A stretch of 60,241 nucleotides of DNA from Burkholderiales bacterium (GTDB lineage: Bacteria; Pseudomonadota; Gammaproteobacteria; Burkholderiales; Burkholderiaceae). How positions within the stretch are numbered: the first letter of the stretch is position 1; each line of letters opens with the position of its first letter. Shown one piece after another: positions 52,238-60,241 of the stretch. Location: contig JAMFSK010000154.1 in NCBI GenBank assembly GCA_026225235.1, forward strand, positions 1 to 60,241. The letters are read 5' to 3'. The position numbers were made by a program, and so were the translations under genes. The notes under the pieces are model-generated. The model was given only the letters and a program-made list of their open reading frames with translations, made no database searches and was not told the DNA's origin.

Positions 52238-52690
52238 TCAACGTGCCGCTCGAGCCTGCGCGGCTCCGGCCCCTAGGGTGGGGCTCGCGTCGAGCCGTTG
52301 TTCGGAACGTGCACCCGGGTGACTGAAGAGTTCGAATTTGCGATACAGCTTCGCTTCGATGTGAGACTTGTACTGGGTCGCGAGACTGGCCTGAGCCTGC
52401 AACTGGAGTCGCCCGAGGCTTTCCACGAGGCGCAGATCTGCTCGCGAAACTCGCCGCGCACGGGTGCCAAAGGACGGGGCCAGGACATTGGTGTCTTCAA
52501 GGCTCACAGTCCTGTCGCCTGTGGTGTTCAGACGCTGCGACCAACGTTCAAGATCGCCCGCCATGCGAGCCACTTTTTGCTGGTCTGGCGAAGACGCGGC
52601 GGCCGGGAATTCAGCGCCTTCTTTTCCCACGGGGGGATCGGCCGCAGCGGCGAAATGCCCCCGCCTTGGCGAGCCGCACGCTGTGACCAC
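52238..52690 (-). CDS. Possible hypothetical protein, unsupported start
   Basis: A 150-codon frame with a GTG start contains a credible helical stretch from about residue 35 on (KVARMAGDLERWSQRL, DLRLVESLGRLQLQAQASL). The beginning (VTACGSPRR) looks like a lipobox but no hydrophobic signal precedes it in frame: a stop lies about 45 bases upstream of the GTG. It could be a lipoprotein gene whose signal was lost by a frameshift. Evidence is weak. Confidence 0.3.
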   Translation of the reverse strand: MVTACGSPRRGHFAAAADPPVGKEGAEFPAAASSPDQQKVARMAGDLERWSQRLNTTGDRTVSLEDTNVLAPSFGTRARRVSRADLRLVESLGRLQLQAQASLATQYKSHIEAKLYRKFELFSHPGARSEQRLDASPTLGAGAAQARAAR

Positions 52691-53515
52691 TCGACCAGTC
52701 GCGCCTCTCGCGCGCGCAATCGAACTCGCTCACTGCAACACCGCGGCCATGGAAGCCGCCCGCAGTTGGCCGTTTTCATTACACCGGGGCTGAATGGACA
52801 ACTCAGTCACACAGGCGGGTAAATCAGGCGTCGAACACATCGCTGCGGTGTCCGGCAATGGGTCGCCCGTGGCCTGGAACCCCTCATCCTCGGGGGACTC
52901 AGCCCGAAGCGAAACATCGTGGCTGATCAAGCGCGTCAAGTCACTTCGATGTGAAGCGGCGCGCGGATGCGGCGCCTGCGTCTCGAAAAATCGGGCCTTG
53001 CATGGGAAACGACGCGCCGCGAGCAAGACCGGCCCCTTGCTCGCCGTGCCGCTCGTGTCTCACCACTCTCGATTGGAATAGGTCCGAACCCGCCTCGCAA
53101 TGACGAGGCTTAGACCACTTCTTAGAATATTTTTCATACGAGGACCTTTGATGGCGAGGCGAAGCTCTCCTCCGCACGCTGCGAGTTTATGTATTGACGA
53201 CCATTACACTTTAGTTTTCGGAGCGATCGCCGGAACCATCGATTTTCGACGACGCGAACAGGACTTCCCGTCCTGCGTTCGGTCAGGGCGGATCCCATCG
53301 TTGTTAGTACCGAGCCTCACATGCAGTATGAGCGGCCGCTCCGTCTCGGAAAAGAGGCCACCTAGGTGATGAGTGATTGTGAAAGCGGAATTTGCGCGAT
53401 GCCACAGCAAACGTATCCGTCGCACAAAAATAAGGCGGGGAAGGGAAGATGGGCGGGCGCCCGCGGGGGGCGCCCTATCTCGTTCACACAATCAATCGTC
53501 CAGCCAATCAAACGA
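52691..53515. other. Gene-poor stretch before uvrA
   Basis: No gene is supported in these 825 bases. Short open frames on both strands have Arg/Ser-rich shadow-like translations. A six-base hairpin (GCCTCG-N6-CGAGGC) lies at 53092-53109, and GGGCGCCC repeats at 53455-53462 and 53468-53475 can form a strong GC stem 41 bases beyond the uvrA stop. The latter may end uvrA transcription, though it has no T run. Confidence 0.45.
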
Positions 53516-56500
53516 TCAGTCGATTTCCTCGGGCGTTTCCGCGCCGAGCGGCGTGAGCAAAACCGGCACCCCGCGCGCGAGCACCGGTGCAAGCGCGACA
53601 CCCGTGTGGCTGGCAGGCATCTCGACCAGTTTTTCAGGCGTGGTCGCTGCGACGATCGTGCCACCGCGCACCCCGCCGTCCGGTCCGAGGTCGATGACCC
53701 AGTCGGCCTCGGCGATCACATCGAGATCGTGCTCGATCACCAGCACGCTATGGCCTGCGTCGACGAGACGGTGCAGCACACGAATCAGCCGCGCGACGTC
53801 GGCCATATGCAGCCCCACCGTCGGCTCGTCGAGCACGTAGAAGGTATGCGGCGCCTTCTGCCCGCGCCGCGTGACATCGTCGCGCACCTTCGAGAGTTCA
53901 GAAACCAGCTTGATCCGCTGCGCTTCGCCGCCCGACAAAGTCGGCGACGGTTGGCCCAAGGTCAGATAGCCGAGACCGACATCCTTCATCAATTGCAAAG
54001 GATGCGAGATCTGCGTGATCGCGCCAAAGAACTCGACGGCTTCGTCGATTTCCATGGTCAACACCTCGCCGATATTCTTGCCGCGCCAGGTGACCGCGAG
54101 CGTCTCGGGGTTGAAGCGCTGACCGTGGCACACGTCGCACGGCACTTTGACGTCAGGCAAGAAGCTCATACCGATGGTGCGTACGCCCTGCCCTTCACAG
54201 ACCGGGCACCGGCCGTCACCCGTGTTGAAGGAAAAACGCGACGGCGTATAACCCCGTGCCTTCGCCTCGAGCGTCTCCGAAAACATCTTGCGAATCGTGT
54301 CCCACAGGCCGATATAGGTGGCGGGACACGAGCGCGGCGTCTTGCCGATCGGAGTCTGATCGACTTCGAGGACGCGATCGATCGTCTCGAATCCGCTGAT
54401 CGACTCGCATCCATGCCAGACGTGATTGACCTCGAACTTGACCCGCGGCGCCGAGCGCGCGAGCACGCTCGAGCGACGCGCCGCCTTCGGCTCGGCAGCT
54501 TGCGCCGCGTTGCGCGCACGACGCGTAGCCGGCGAGGACAGCACGGAGCGCCCGACCGCATCGAGCAAGTTGGTCATCAGCACGTCGCGCGCCAACGTCG
54601 ACTTGCCGGAGCCGCTGACGCCCGTGATCGCCACGAGTCGCGACAAAGGCAGGCTCGCCGTCACGTGCTGCAAATTGTGCAGCGTGCCGCCATGCACCGT
54701 CAGCCAGTGATCGGGGGTCGGCGGCTTGCGTGAGGTCGCGGGCACCACCGCACGGCGCGGCTGCAAGGGATGCAAGACCGGATGCGCGAGAAATTGCCCG
54801 GTCAGCGAATCAGGCTGGGCCGCGAGATCGGCGACCGTGCCTTGCGCGACGAGGTAGCCGCCCCGCTTGCCAGCACCCGGTCCGATATCGATGATGTGAT
54901 CGGCTCGCCGGATGGTGTCTTCGTCATGTTCGACCACCACCAAGGTATTGCCCTTGTCGCCCAGCTTGCGCAGGGCGTTCAGGAGAATTTGGTTGTCACG
55001 CGGATGCAGACCAATAGTCGGTTCGTCGAGCACATAACAGACGCCCTGCAAGTTACTGCCCAGTTGCGCAGCCAGCCGGATCCGTTGCGCTTCGCCGCCA
55101 GACAGACTCGGCGCCGCGCGATCGAGCGTCAAATAACCGAGGCCGACTTCTTCAAGAAACTCGAGCCGCCCACGAATCTCACTGACGACATCACGCGCGA
55201 TCTCGGCATCGCGACCGCGCAGATCCAGTTGCTCGATCCATTCGCGTGTATCGCCCACCGTCCACTGCGCCACGGTCGCGATCGATTGGGCGTCGAACGT
55301 CACCGCCCGGGCGACCGGATTGAGCCGGGTGCCCTCGCACGTCGGACAGGGAGTATCGACCACCCCTTCCGGTTCCTGCTCGTCCGCCGGAATGGTTTGT
55401 TCGCGACCCCGCAAATCCTCGGGCATCACCGTGTCGTCGTAGGCCTCGCGTTGCTCGCGGGTGAGGGCGAGGCCCGTGCCGACGCAACTCGTGCACCAGC
55501 CATGCTTGCTGTTGTACGAAAACATGCGCGGATCGAGTTCAGGGTAACTCGTGCCGCAGACCGGGCACGCCCGCTTGGTCGAGAACACCTTGGTGCGCCC
55601 AATGCCGGCGCTCGGCTGGCCTTTATCGAGTGCGGCGTGCAGACGGTCGAGCGGTGCAAGCAGGTGCATCACGCCCTTACCGATCTCAAGTGTCTGCGCC
55701 AGCATCGCACGCAGGTCCGCCTCGCGATCCGCCGACACGATCAGGTCGCCGACCGGCAGTTCGATCGTGTGCTCCTTGAAGCGGTCGAGTTTCGGCCAGG
55801 GCTCGACCGGCACAAACTCACCGTCCACACGCAGATGGGTATTGCCACGTGCTTTCGCCCACTTCGCCAGGTCGGTATAGACACCCTTGCGATTGACCAC
55901 CAGGGGCGCCAGCAAGCCGACGTGCTGGTCTTTGTAGTCCCGCAGCAGTTGCGCTGCGATCGACTCAGGGCTTTGCGACGTGACTGGTGTGCCGTCGTGG
56001 ATGCAATGCTGGATGCCGAGCTTTACATAGAGCAGACGCAGGAAGTGCCAGACTTCCGTCGTCGTCGCCACGGTGCTCTTGCGCCCCCCGCGCGAGAGGC
56101 GCTGCTCAATCGCCACCGTCGGCGGGATCCCGTAGACCGCATCGACCTCCGGACGCCCCGCCGGTTGCACGATCGAACGCGCATACGCGTTCAGCGACTC
56201 GAGATAGCGGCGCTGCCCTTCGTGGAACAGGATGTCGAAAGCAAGCGTCGATTTGCCCGAGCCCGACACGCCGGTCACGACATTGAACTTGCCATGCGGG
56301 ATATCGACATGGAGGGACTTGAGGTTGTGCTCGCGCGCATTGACGATTCGCACGACGTCCTCGCCTTCAAGCGCACGGCGCGCCCCTGCGGCCTTCAAGG
56401 CCCTCTGCAGGGGCACCCCATCGGCCTCGCCTGCCACGACCGAGCGGTCATAGTCGAGTAGGGCGCGGCCCGTATGCGAGTCCGCACATTGCCTGACGTC

Positions 56501-59425
56501 CTCAACCGTGCCTGCACAGAGAATCTGCCCACCACTCTCGCCGCCTTCCGGACCGAGATCGACCAGCCAGTCCGCCGACCGGATCACGTCGAGATTGTGT
56601 TCGATAACGATCAAGGAATGACCTCCATCGAGCAGCTTGCGGAACGCCCGCATCAATTTGGCGATGTCGTCGAAATGCAGACCCGTAGTCGGCTCGTCGA
56701 ACATGAAGAGCCGCCCTTGGGGTAGCCCGCGCGACTTTTTGTTCCGGGCCAAGGTGCCGGCGGCGTCCTGCTTCCGGTCGCCTGCCGTCTCCGCCAGATA
56801 ACCCGCAAGCTTCAGACGCTGCGCTTCGCCGCCCGACAGCGTCGGCACCGGCTGGCCCAGCTTCACGTATTCGAGCCCGACGTCGACGATCGGCTGCAAG
56901 ACACGCAGTACCTCGCCATCGTCGACGAACAATGCGATGGCTTCGCTGACTGTCAGTTCGAGCACATCGGCCACGCTGAGCGCGCGCACCGTTCCATCGG
57001 GTGCGCGACGTTCGATATGAATCTCGAGGACCTCAGGCCGATAGCGACGACCGTCACAGTCGGGGCAGCGCAGATAGACGTCGCTCAGGAACTGCATCTC
57101 GACGTGTTCAAAGCCCGAGCCGCCGCAGGTCGGGCAACGCCCGTCGCCTGCGTTGAAGCTGAACATGCCGGGGCCGTAGCCGCGTTGCAGCGCGAGCGGC
57201 ACTTTGGCAAACAGCTTGCGGATCTCGTCGAAGGCCCCGACATAGCTCGCGGGATTTGATCGCGCGGTCTTGCCGATCGGCGACTGGTCGACGAACACGA
57301 CGTCGCTCAGTGCGTCTGCCCCGAGCAAGGAATCGAAAGCGCCCGGGCTATCGCTGGTCTTGCCGAAATGACGCGCAAGCGCCGGATAGAGGACATCCTG
57401 CAACAAAGTCGACTTGCCCGAGCCCGACACACCGGTCACGCAGACCAGGCGCTGCAAGGGAATCTCGACCGTCACGTTGCGCAGATTGTGTTCGCGCGCG
57501 CCGGTCAGCGTGAGCCGCGGCGTGCTTGCTTCAACCGGTCTTGGCAGCCAGTGCGCCGCATCGGCCACCTGCTTGCGGCCGCCGAGGTAGGCGCCGGTCA
57601 GCGTGTCGGCCTGACGAATGCCAGCCGGCGTGCCGTCATAGACGATGGTGCCGCCGCGTTCGCCGGGCCCAGGGCCCATGTCGATCAAACGGTCAGCGGC
57701 CAGCATCACGGCCGGGTCGTGTTCGACCACGACTAGCGTATTGCCCGCGTCGCGCAGGCGGTGCATGGCCTCGACGATCCGGTTCATATCGCGCGGGTGA
57801 AGCCCGATGCTCGGCTCGTCGAGCACGAACAGGGTCTTCACCAGCGAGGTGCCGAGCGCGGTCGTCAAGTTGATCCGCTGGACCTCGCCCCCCGACAGGG
57901 TGCGGCTCTGGCGATCGAGCGTCAGGTAGCCTAGGCCGACATCGCACAGATATTTGAGGCGCGTGCGCACTTCACCCAGCAAGAGCTTGAGCGCATCGTC
58001 GAGCAAGGTGCTCGGCAAGGTCAGGCGCTCAAAGAACGCGCGGATCCGGTCAATCGGCATCAGCATCAGGTCGTGCACCGTCATGCCGGGTAGCGACTCG
58101 AGCTGATCGCGGCGCCAGTCGACACCGCAAGGCATGAAGCGATGCTCGGGCGCCAGCACCGCATCGGCGTCGGCTTTGCTGCCGAGCCGCCACAACATCG
58201 ATTCCGTCTTGAGCCGCGCCCCGCCGCAGGTGCCGCACGTGGTGTAGCTCCGGTATTTCGAGAGCAACACGCGGATATGCATCTTGTACGCCTTCGACTC
58301 GAGGTACTCGAAGAAGCGCTTGACCCCATACCACTTGCGGTTCCAGTCGCCACTCCAGTCGGGCGCACCGTTGATGACCCAGTCGCGCTGCGCCTGAGTC
58401 AGCTCCGACCACCGCGTATCGCGCGGAATGCCCGCGAGCGCCGCGTACTTCATCAGGTCGTCTTGCTGCTCCTTCCAGGCGGGCGTCTGGATCGTCTTGA
58501 TCGCTCCGCCGCGCAAGGTCTTGCGCTCGTCCGGGATCACGAGCCCCAGGTCGATCCCGATCACACGGCCAAAGCCGCGGCACGTCTCGCAGGCACCATA
58601 GGCCGAGTTGAACGAGAACAAGGCCGGCTGCGGATCGGTGTAGCGGATATCGCTGTCCGGGTTATGCAGCCCCGTCGAAAAGCGCCAGATCTGCGGTTCG
58701 CCTTCGTCGGCGAGCACATACACATTCACGCGCCCCGTGCCACGCTTGAGCGCGGCCTCGATCGCCTCCACCGCGCGGACCTTCTCGGTCGGCTGGATCC
58801 GAAAGCGGTCGGCCACCACATCGAGCACCTTGCGCCGGCCATCGGCCGTCGCGATCTCTCGTTCGGCCTGCACCCGCGTATAACCGCTCGCCGACAGCCA
58901 TTGCTGGATCTCGTCGTTCGTCGTCGTATCCGGCAGCTCGACCGGGAACGTCACGACCAGCTTCGGGTCATGCTCGCGCGTGCGGTCCATCAGCTCGGCG
59001 TAGATCGTTTCCGGAGAATCGTGGCGCACGGGCTGCGCATTGTGCCGGTCGAACAGCTCGGCGGCACGCGCAAACAGCAGCTTCAGGTGATCGTTGAGCT
59101 CGGTCATCGTACCGACCGTGGAGCGTGAACTCCGCACCGGGTTGGTCTGGTCGATGGCAATGGCGGGGGGCACCCCGTCGACGCGGTCTACCTGGGGGCG
59201 GTCCATCCGGTCGAGAAACTGACGCGCATAGGCGCTGAAAGTCTCGACATAGCGGCGCTGGCCTTCCGCGTAGAGCGTGTCGAAGACCAGGCTCGACTTG
59301 CCTGAACCCGACGGCCCGGTCACCACGGTCAATTCACCCGTATGGAGGTCGACGTCGAGATTCTTCAGATTGTGCTGCCGGGCTCCGCGGATGCGGATGT
59401 CGTTGTTCGAAGGCAATTTATCCAA
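53516..59425 (-). CDS. uvrA: Double-length UvrA (tandem UvrA fusion)
   Basis: The protein has 1,969 residues, about twice normal UvrA (about 950), and reads as two UvrA units in one chain. Four Walker A loops are present: GPSGSGKSS near 37 and GVSGSGKST near 664, 1052 and 1601. Four ABC signatures (LSGGE) follow near 512, 861, 1440 and 1830. Both units have the C-terminal zinc finger (CPTCGGSGF...CPDCDG; CPVCEGQGV...CDVCHG). UvrA finds bulky DNA lesions as a dimer and loads UvrB; here the dimer may be built into one polypeptide. The frame is open throughout. The start is a TTG at 59425 (a TTG at 59416 is possible) with a stop just upstream and no clear ribosome site. A LexA-type box lies 148 bases upstream. 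Confidence 0.9.
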   Translation of the reverse strand: MDKLPSNNDIRIRGARQHNLKNLDVDLHTGELTVVTGPSGSGKSSLVFDTLYAEGQRRYVETFSAYARQFLDRMDRPQVDRVDGVPPAIAIDQTNPVRSSRSTVGTMTELNDHLKLLFARAAELFDRHNAQPVRHDSPETIYAELMDRTREHDPKLVVTFPVELPDTTTNDEIQQWLSASGYTRVQAEREIATADGRRKVLDVVADRFRIQPTEKVRAVEAIEAALKRGTGRVNVYVLADEGEPQIWRFSTGLHNPDSDIRYTDPQPALFSFNSAYGACETCRGFGRVIGIDLGLVIPDERKTLRGGAIKTIQTPAWKEQQDDLMKYAALAGIPRDTRWSELTQAQRDWVINGAPDWSGDWNRKWYGVKRFFEYLESKAYKMHIRVLLSKYRSYTTCGTCGGARLKTESMLWRLGSKADADAVLAPEHRFMPCGVDWRRDQLESLPGMTVHDLMLMPIDRIRAFFERLTLPSTLLDDALKLLLGEVRTRLKYLCDVGLGYLTLDRQSRTLSGGEVQRINLTTALGTSLVKTLFVLDEPSIGLHPRDMNRIVEAMHRLRDAGNTLVVVEHDPAVMLAADRLIDMGPGPGERGGTIVYDGTPAGIRQADTLTGAYLGGRKQVADAAHWLPRPVEASTPRLTLTGAREHNLRNVTVEIPLQRLVCVTGVSGSGKSTLLQDVLYPALARHFGKTSDSPGAFDSLLGADALSDVVFVDQSPIGKTARSNPASYVGAFDEIRKLFAKVPLALQRGYGPGMFSFNAGDGRCPTCGGSGFEHVEMQFLSDVYLRCPDCDGRRYRPEVLEIHIERRAPDGTVRALSVADVLELTVSEAIALFVDDGEVLRVLQPIVDVGLEYVKLGQPVPTLSGGEAQRLKLAGYLAETAGDRKQDAAGTLARNKKSRGLPQGRLFMFDEPTTGLHFDDIAKLMRAFRKLLDGGHSLIVIEHNLDVIRSADWLVDLGPEGGESGGQILCAGTVEDVRQCADSHTGRALLDYDRSVVAGEADGVPLQRALKAAGARRALEGEDVVRIVNAREHNLKSLHVDIPHGKFNVVTGVSGSGKSTLAFDILFHEGQRRYLESLNAYARSIVQPAGRPEVDAVYGIPPTVAIEQRLSRGGRKSTVATTTEVWHFLRLLYVKLGIQHCIHDGTPVTSQSPESIAAQLLRDYKDQHVGLLAPLVVNRKGVYTDLAKWAKARGNTHLRVDGEFVPVEPWPKLDRFKEHTIELPVGDLIVSADREADLRAMLAQTLEIGKGVMHLLAPLDRLHAALDKGQPSAGIGRTKVFSTKRACPVCGTSYPELDPRMFSYNSKHGWCTSCVGTGLALTREQREAYDDTVMPEDLRGREQTIPADEQEPEGVVDTPCPTCEGTRLNPVARAVTFDAQSIATVAQWTVGDTREWIEQLDLRGRDAEIARDVVSEIRGRLEFLEEVGLGYLTLDRAAPSLSGGEAQRIRLAAQLGSNLQGVCYVLDEPTIGLHPRDNQILLNALRKLGDKGNTLVVVEHDEDTIRRADHIIDIGPGAGKRGGYLVAQGTVADLAAQPDSLTGQFLAHPVLHPLQPRRAVVPATSRKPPTPDHWLTVHGGTLHNLQHVTASLPLSRLVAITGVSGSGKSTLARDVLMTNLLDAVGRSVLSSPATRRARNAAQAAEPKAARRSSVLARSAPRVKFEVNHVWHGCESISGFETIDRVLEVDQTPIGKTPRSCPATYIGLWDTIRKMFSETLEAKARGYTPSRFSFNTGDGRCPVCEGQGVRTIGMSFLPDVKVPCDVCHGQRFNPETLAVTWRGKNIGEVLTMEIDEAVEFFGAITQISHPLQLMKDVGLGYLTLGQPSPTLSGGEAQRIKLVSELSKVRDDVTRRGQKAPHTFYVLDEPTVGLHMADVARLIRVLHRLVDAGHSVLVIEHDLDVIAEADWVIDLGPDGGVRGGTIVAATTPEKLVEMPASHTGVALAPVLARGVPVLLTPLGAETPEEID

Positions 59426-59570
59426 CCGTTCAATGAGTTAGACGAGAAATCGGAATGAGGCTCGGGTTTGGAGACCGCTGCGGCGCAACGAAAGTCGTCG
59501 CACATGGCATACCTCGACCGTTGAGGCACAGATCGGGGAGCCCCGCCGGTGAGCTCAGTTTCGCCAATTG

Positions 59571-59590
59571 TACTGTGCATCCATACAGTA
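59571..59590. promoter_or_regulatory. SOS box (LexA site) of the double uvrA
   Basis: TACTGT and ACAGTA flank eight bases (GCATCCAT), matching the proteobacterial LexA consensus CTGT-N8-ACAG and its outer TA pairs exactly. On the minus strand it overlaps a TACAAT -10-like hexamer (59572-59567), so LexA binding would block initiation near 59560. The rest of 59,426-59,915 holds no convincing gene. Confidence 0.75.
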
Positions 59591-59915
59591 TGGGTCAATC
59601 CCTTCGTCATAGTCCGTCGAGTTCGACGTGCATGACAGTGATGGTAAGACTTCGGCGCCGGTCCTGCTTTCGTGGACAACTCCACTTTTCTTCACGATTG
59701 TCCCGTCACGGTCAAGCGGGGCAGCAGGGTCGACGTCATGTTGCAGTGCATCTGAATCCGGCCAGCCTTTTCGTGCGTAAAGCTTATCGGGCGGCGGTAC
59801 AGGATTCGGCTGCTGCGTGCGACAGCACGAGAGCCAGAGCCGGTAATCGGGGCGGCACTGAGCTTGCGTGCCTGTACCCGCCACCCGCCCTTTCCTCCGT
59901 GACCGGAAGCCTTCA

Positions 59916-60241
59916 ATGCTGTCGACTCATCCCACGCTGCGCCGCCTGTCTGTATTCGCCTCGTTGGCCGTTGCCGCCTTTCTGGCGGCTTGCAGCCCCG
60001 TCAAACTGCTCAACGCGACGATTCCGACCGGACAAATGCGGGAGACCACCGATATCGCCTATGGCAGCGATCCGCGCCAGAAGCTGGATGTCTATGTTCC
60101 CCGCGCGCCTGCGCGCTCGGCTTCGGGCTACCCGGTGGTCGTGTTTTTCTATGGCGGCAGTTGGCAGAACGGCCGTCGGCAAGACTATTTGTTTGTGGCC
60201 GAGGCACTTGCCTCACGCGGCTATATCGCAGTGGTCCCTGA
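59916..60241 (+). CDS. Lipoprotein alpha/beta hydrolase (esterase), cut by window edge
   Basis: The first 108 codons of a plus-strand gene are visible. Residues 1-26 form a lipoprotein signal with the lipobox LAAC (Cys26). Then comes an alpha/beta-hydrolase start with YGSDPRQKLDVYVPR and the oxyanion motif VVFFYGGSWQNGRR, typical of BD-FAE/carboxylesterase-like enzymes (HGG variant as YGG). The catalytic Ser lies beyond the window. It would sit on the periplasmic side of the membrane. It is divergent from uvrA. Confidence 0.85.
   Translation, partial: MLSTHPTLRRLSVFASLAVAAFLAACSPVKLLNATIPTGQMRETTDIAYGSDPRQKLDVYVPRAPARSASGYPVVVFFYGGSWQNGRRQDYLFVAEALASRGYIAVVP

Noticed and set aside
53148..53369. 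Small plus-strand frame starting MARRSSPPH with a GAGGACC before it
   Set aside because: The composition is unlike a protein, no conservation can be judged, and it has no promoter; left out as chance.
53455..53475. GGGCGCCC repeat as a classical terminator of uvrA
   Set aside because: The stem is strong but the minus strand continues without a T run, so it is mentioned only as a possible transcription end.
53366..56461. Long plus-strand frames opposite uvrA (455 and 563 codons)
   Set aside because: They are antisense shadows caused by high GC at third positions; no domain or ribosome site is seen.
59555..59884. A 109-codon minus-strand frame with a Cys-rich end
   Set aside because: It contains the SOS box near its end, has no ribosome site or signal peptide, and would lie in the promoter region of uvrA; a regulatory region explains this DNA better.

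Overview
The window looks like a chromosomal segment from a betaproteobacterium of the family Burkholderiaceae, most likely Burkholderia in the broad sense. The grounds are the GC-rich coding style, the glnA-ntrB-ntrC block, a long HrpA, the argA/yggX/rpiA and rnr-rlmB housekeeping genes, and an EpsL/E/F/G-type polysaccharide machine. I cannot name the species from sequence alone. No rRNA, CRISPR array, transposase, integrase or replication origin is visible.

Bases 1-5,870 hold nitrogen control (ntrC, cut by the left edge, then ntrB and glnA, all on the minus strand; glnA has a sigma-54 promoter and an intrinsic terminator), followed on the plus strand by a rhodanese and a TAXI-type solute-binding protein. 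Bases 5,878-9,606 are a tight four-gene minus-strand operon: beta-propeller, sterol-desaturase-like enzyme, EI24 membrane protein, CinA-like domain. Bases 9,827-22,300 are mostly housekeeping: hrpA and argA diverge from one palindromic -10 element, then yggX, a PaiB-like protein, rpiA, a sirtuin, rlmB, rnr and tRNA-Leu(CAG) with its own promoter and terminator.

Directly beyond the tRNA, bases 22,433-26,553 read as more AT-rich accessory DNA: a TetR regulator divergent from an alpha/beta hydrolase across a perfect dyad, and a 737-residue OsmC-YcaO fusion. Bases 26,889-45,556 form an exopolysaccharide region. It holds a GDP-L-fucose synthase, a WecG-type transferase, EpsL (outer-membrane barrel), EpsE (export), EpsF (chain length), EpsG (a kinase-like protein without a P-loop), a Wzy-like polymerase and a GT2 enzyme on the plus strand. 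Converging on these, on the minus strand, are a beta-helix protein, an acyltransferase, a Wzx-like flippase, two GT4 enzymes, a methyltransferase and a FemAB/BioF2-like acyltransferase. Together they could make, flip, polymerise, export and decorate a fucose-containing polymer; the initiating sugar-phosphate transferase and the GDP-mannose dehydratase are not in the window.

Bases 45,949-51,754 hold small metabolic and transport genes: an SDR/LysR divergent pair, a PhyH oxygenase, a LysE exporter, a previously unlisted 47-codon gene, a CDF metal transporter and a PAP2-like membrane protein. A gene-poor stretch follows. The window ends with a double-length UvrA (1,969 residues, four ABC units) preceded by a consensus-like SOS box, and the start of a lipoprotein esterase running off the right edge.

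The most unusual items are the tandem UvrA with its LexA site, the OsmC-YcaO fusion beside a tRNA, the P-loop-less EpsG, the shared palindromic promoter giving a leaderless argA message, and the 47-codon gene.
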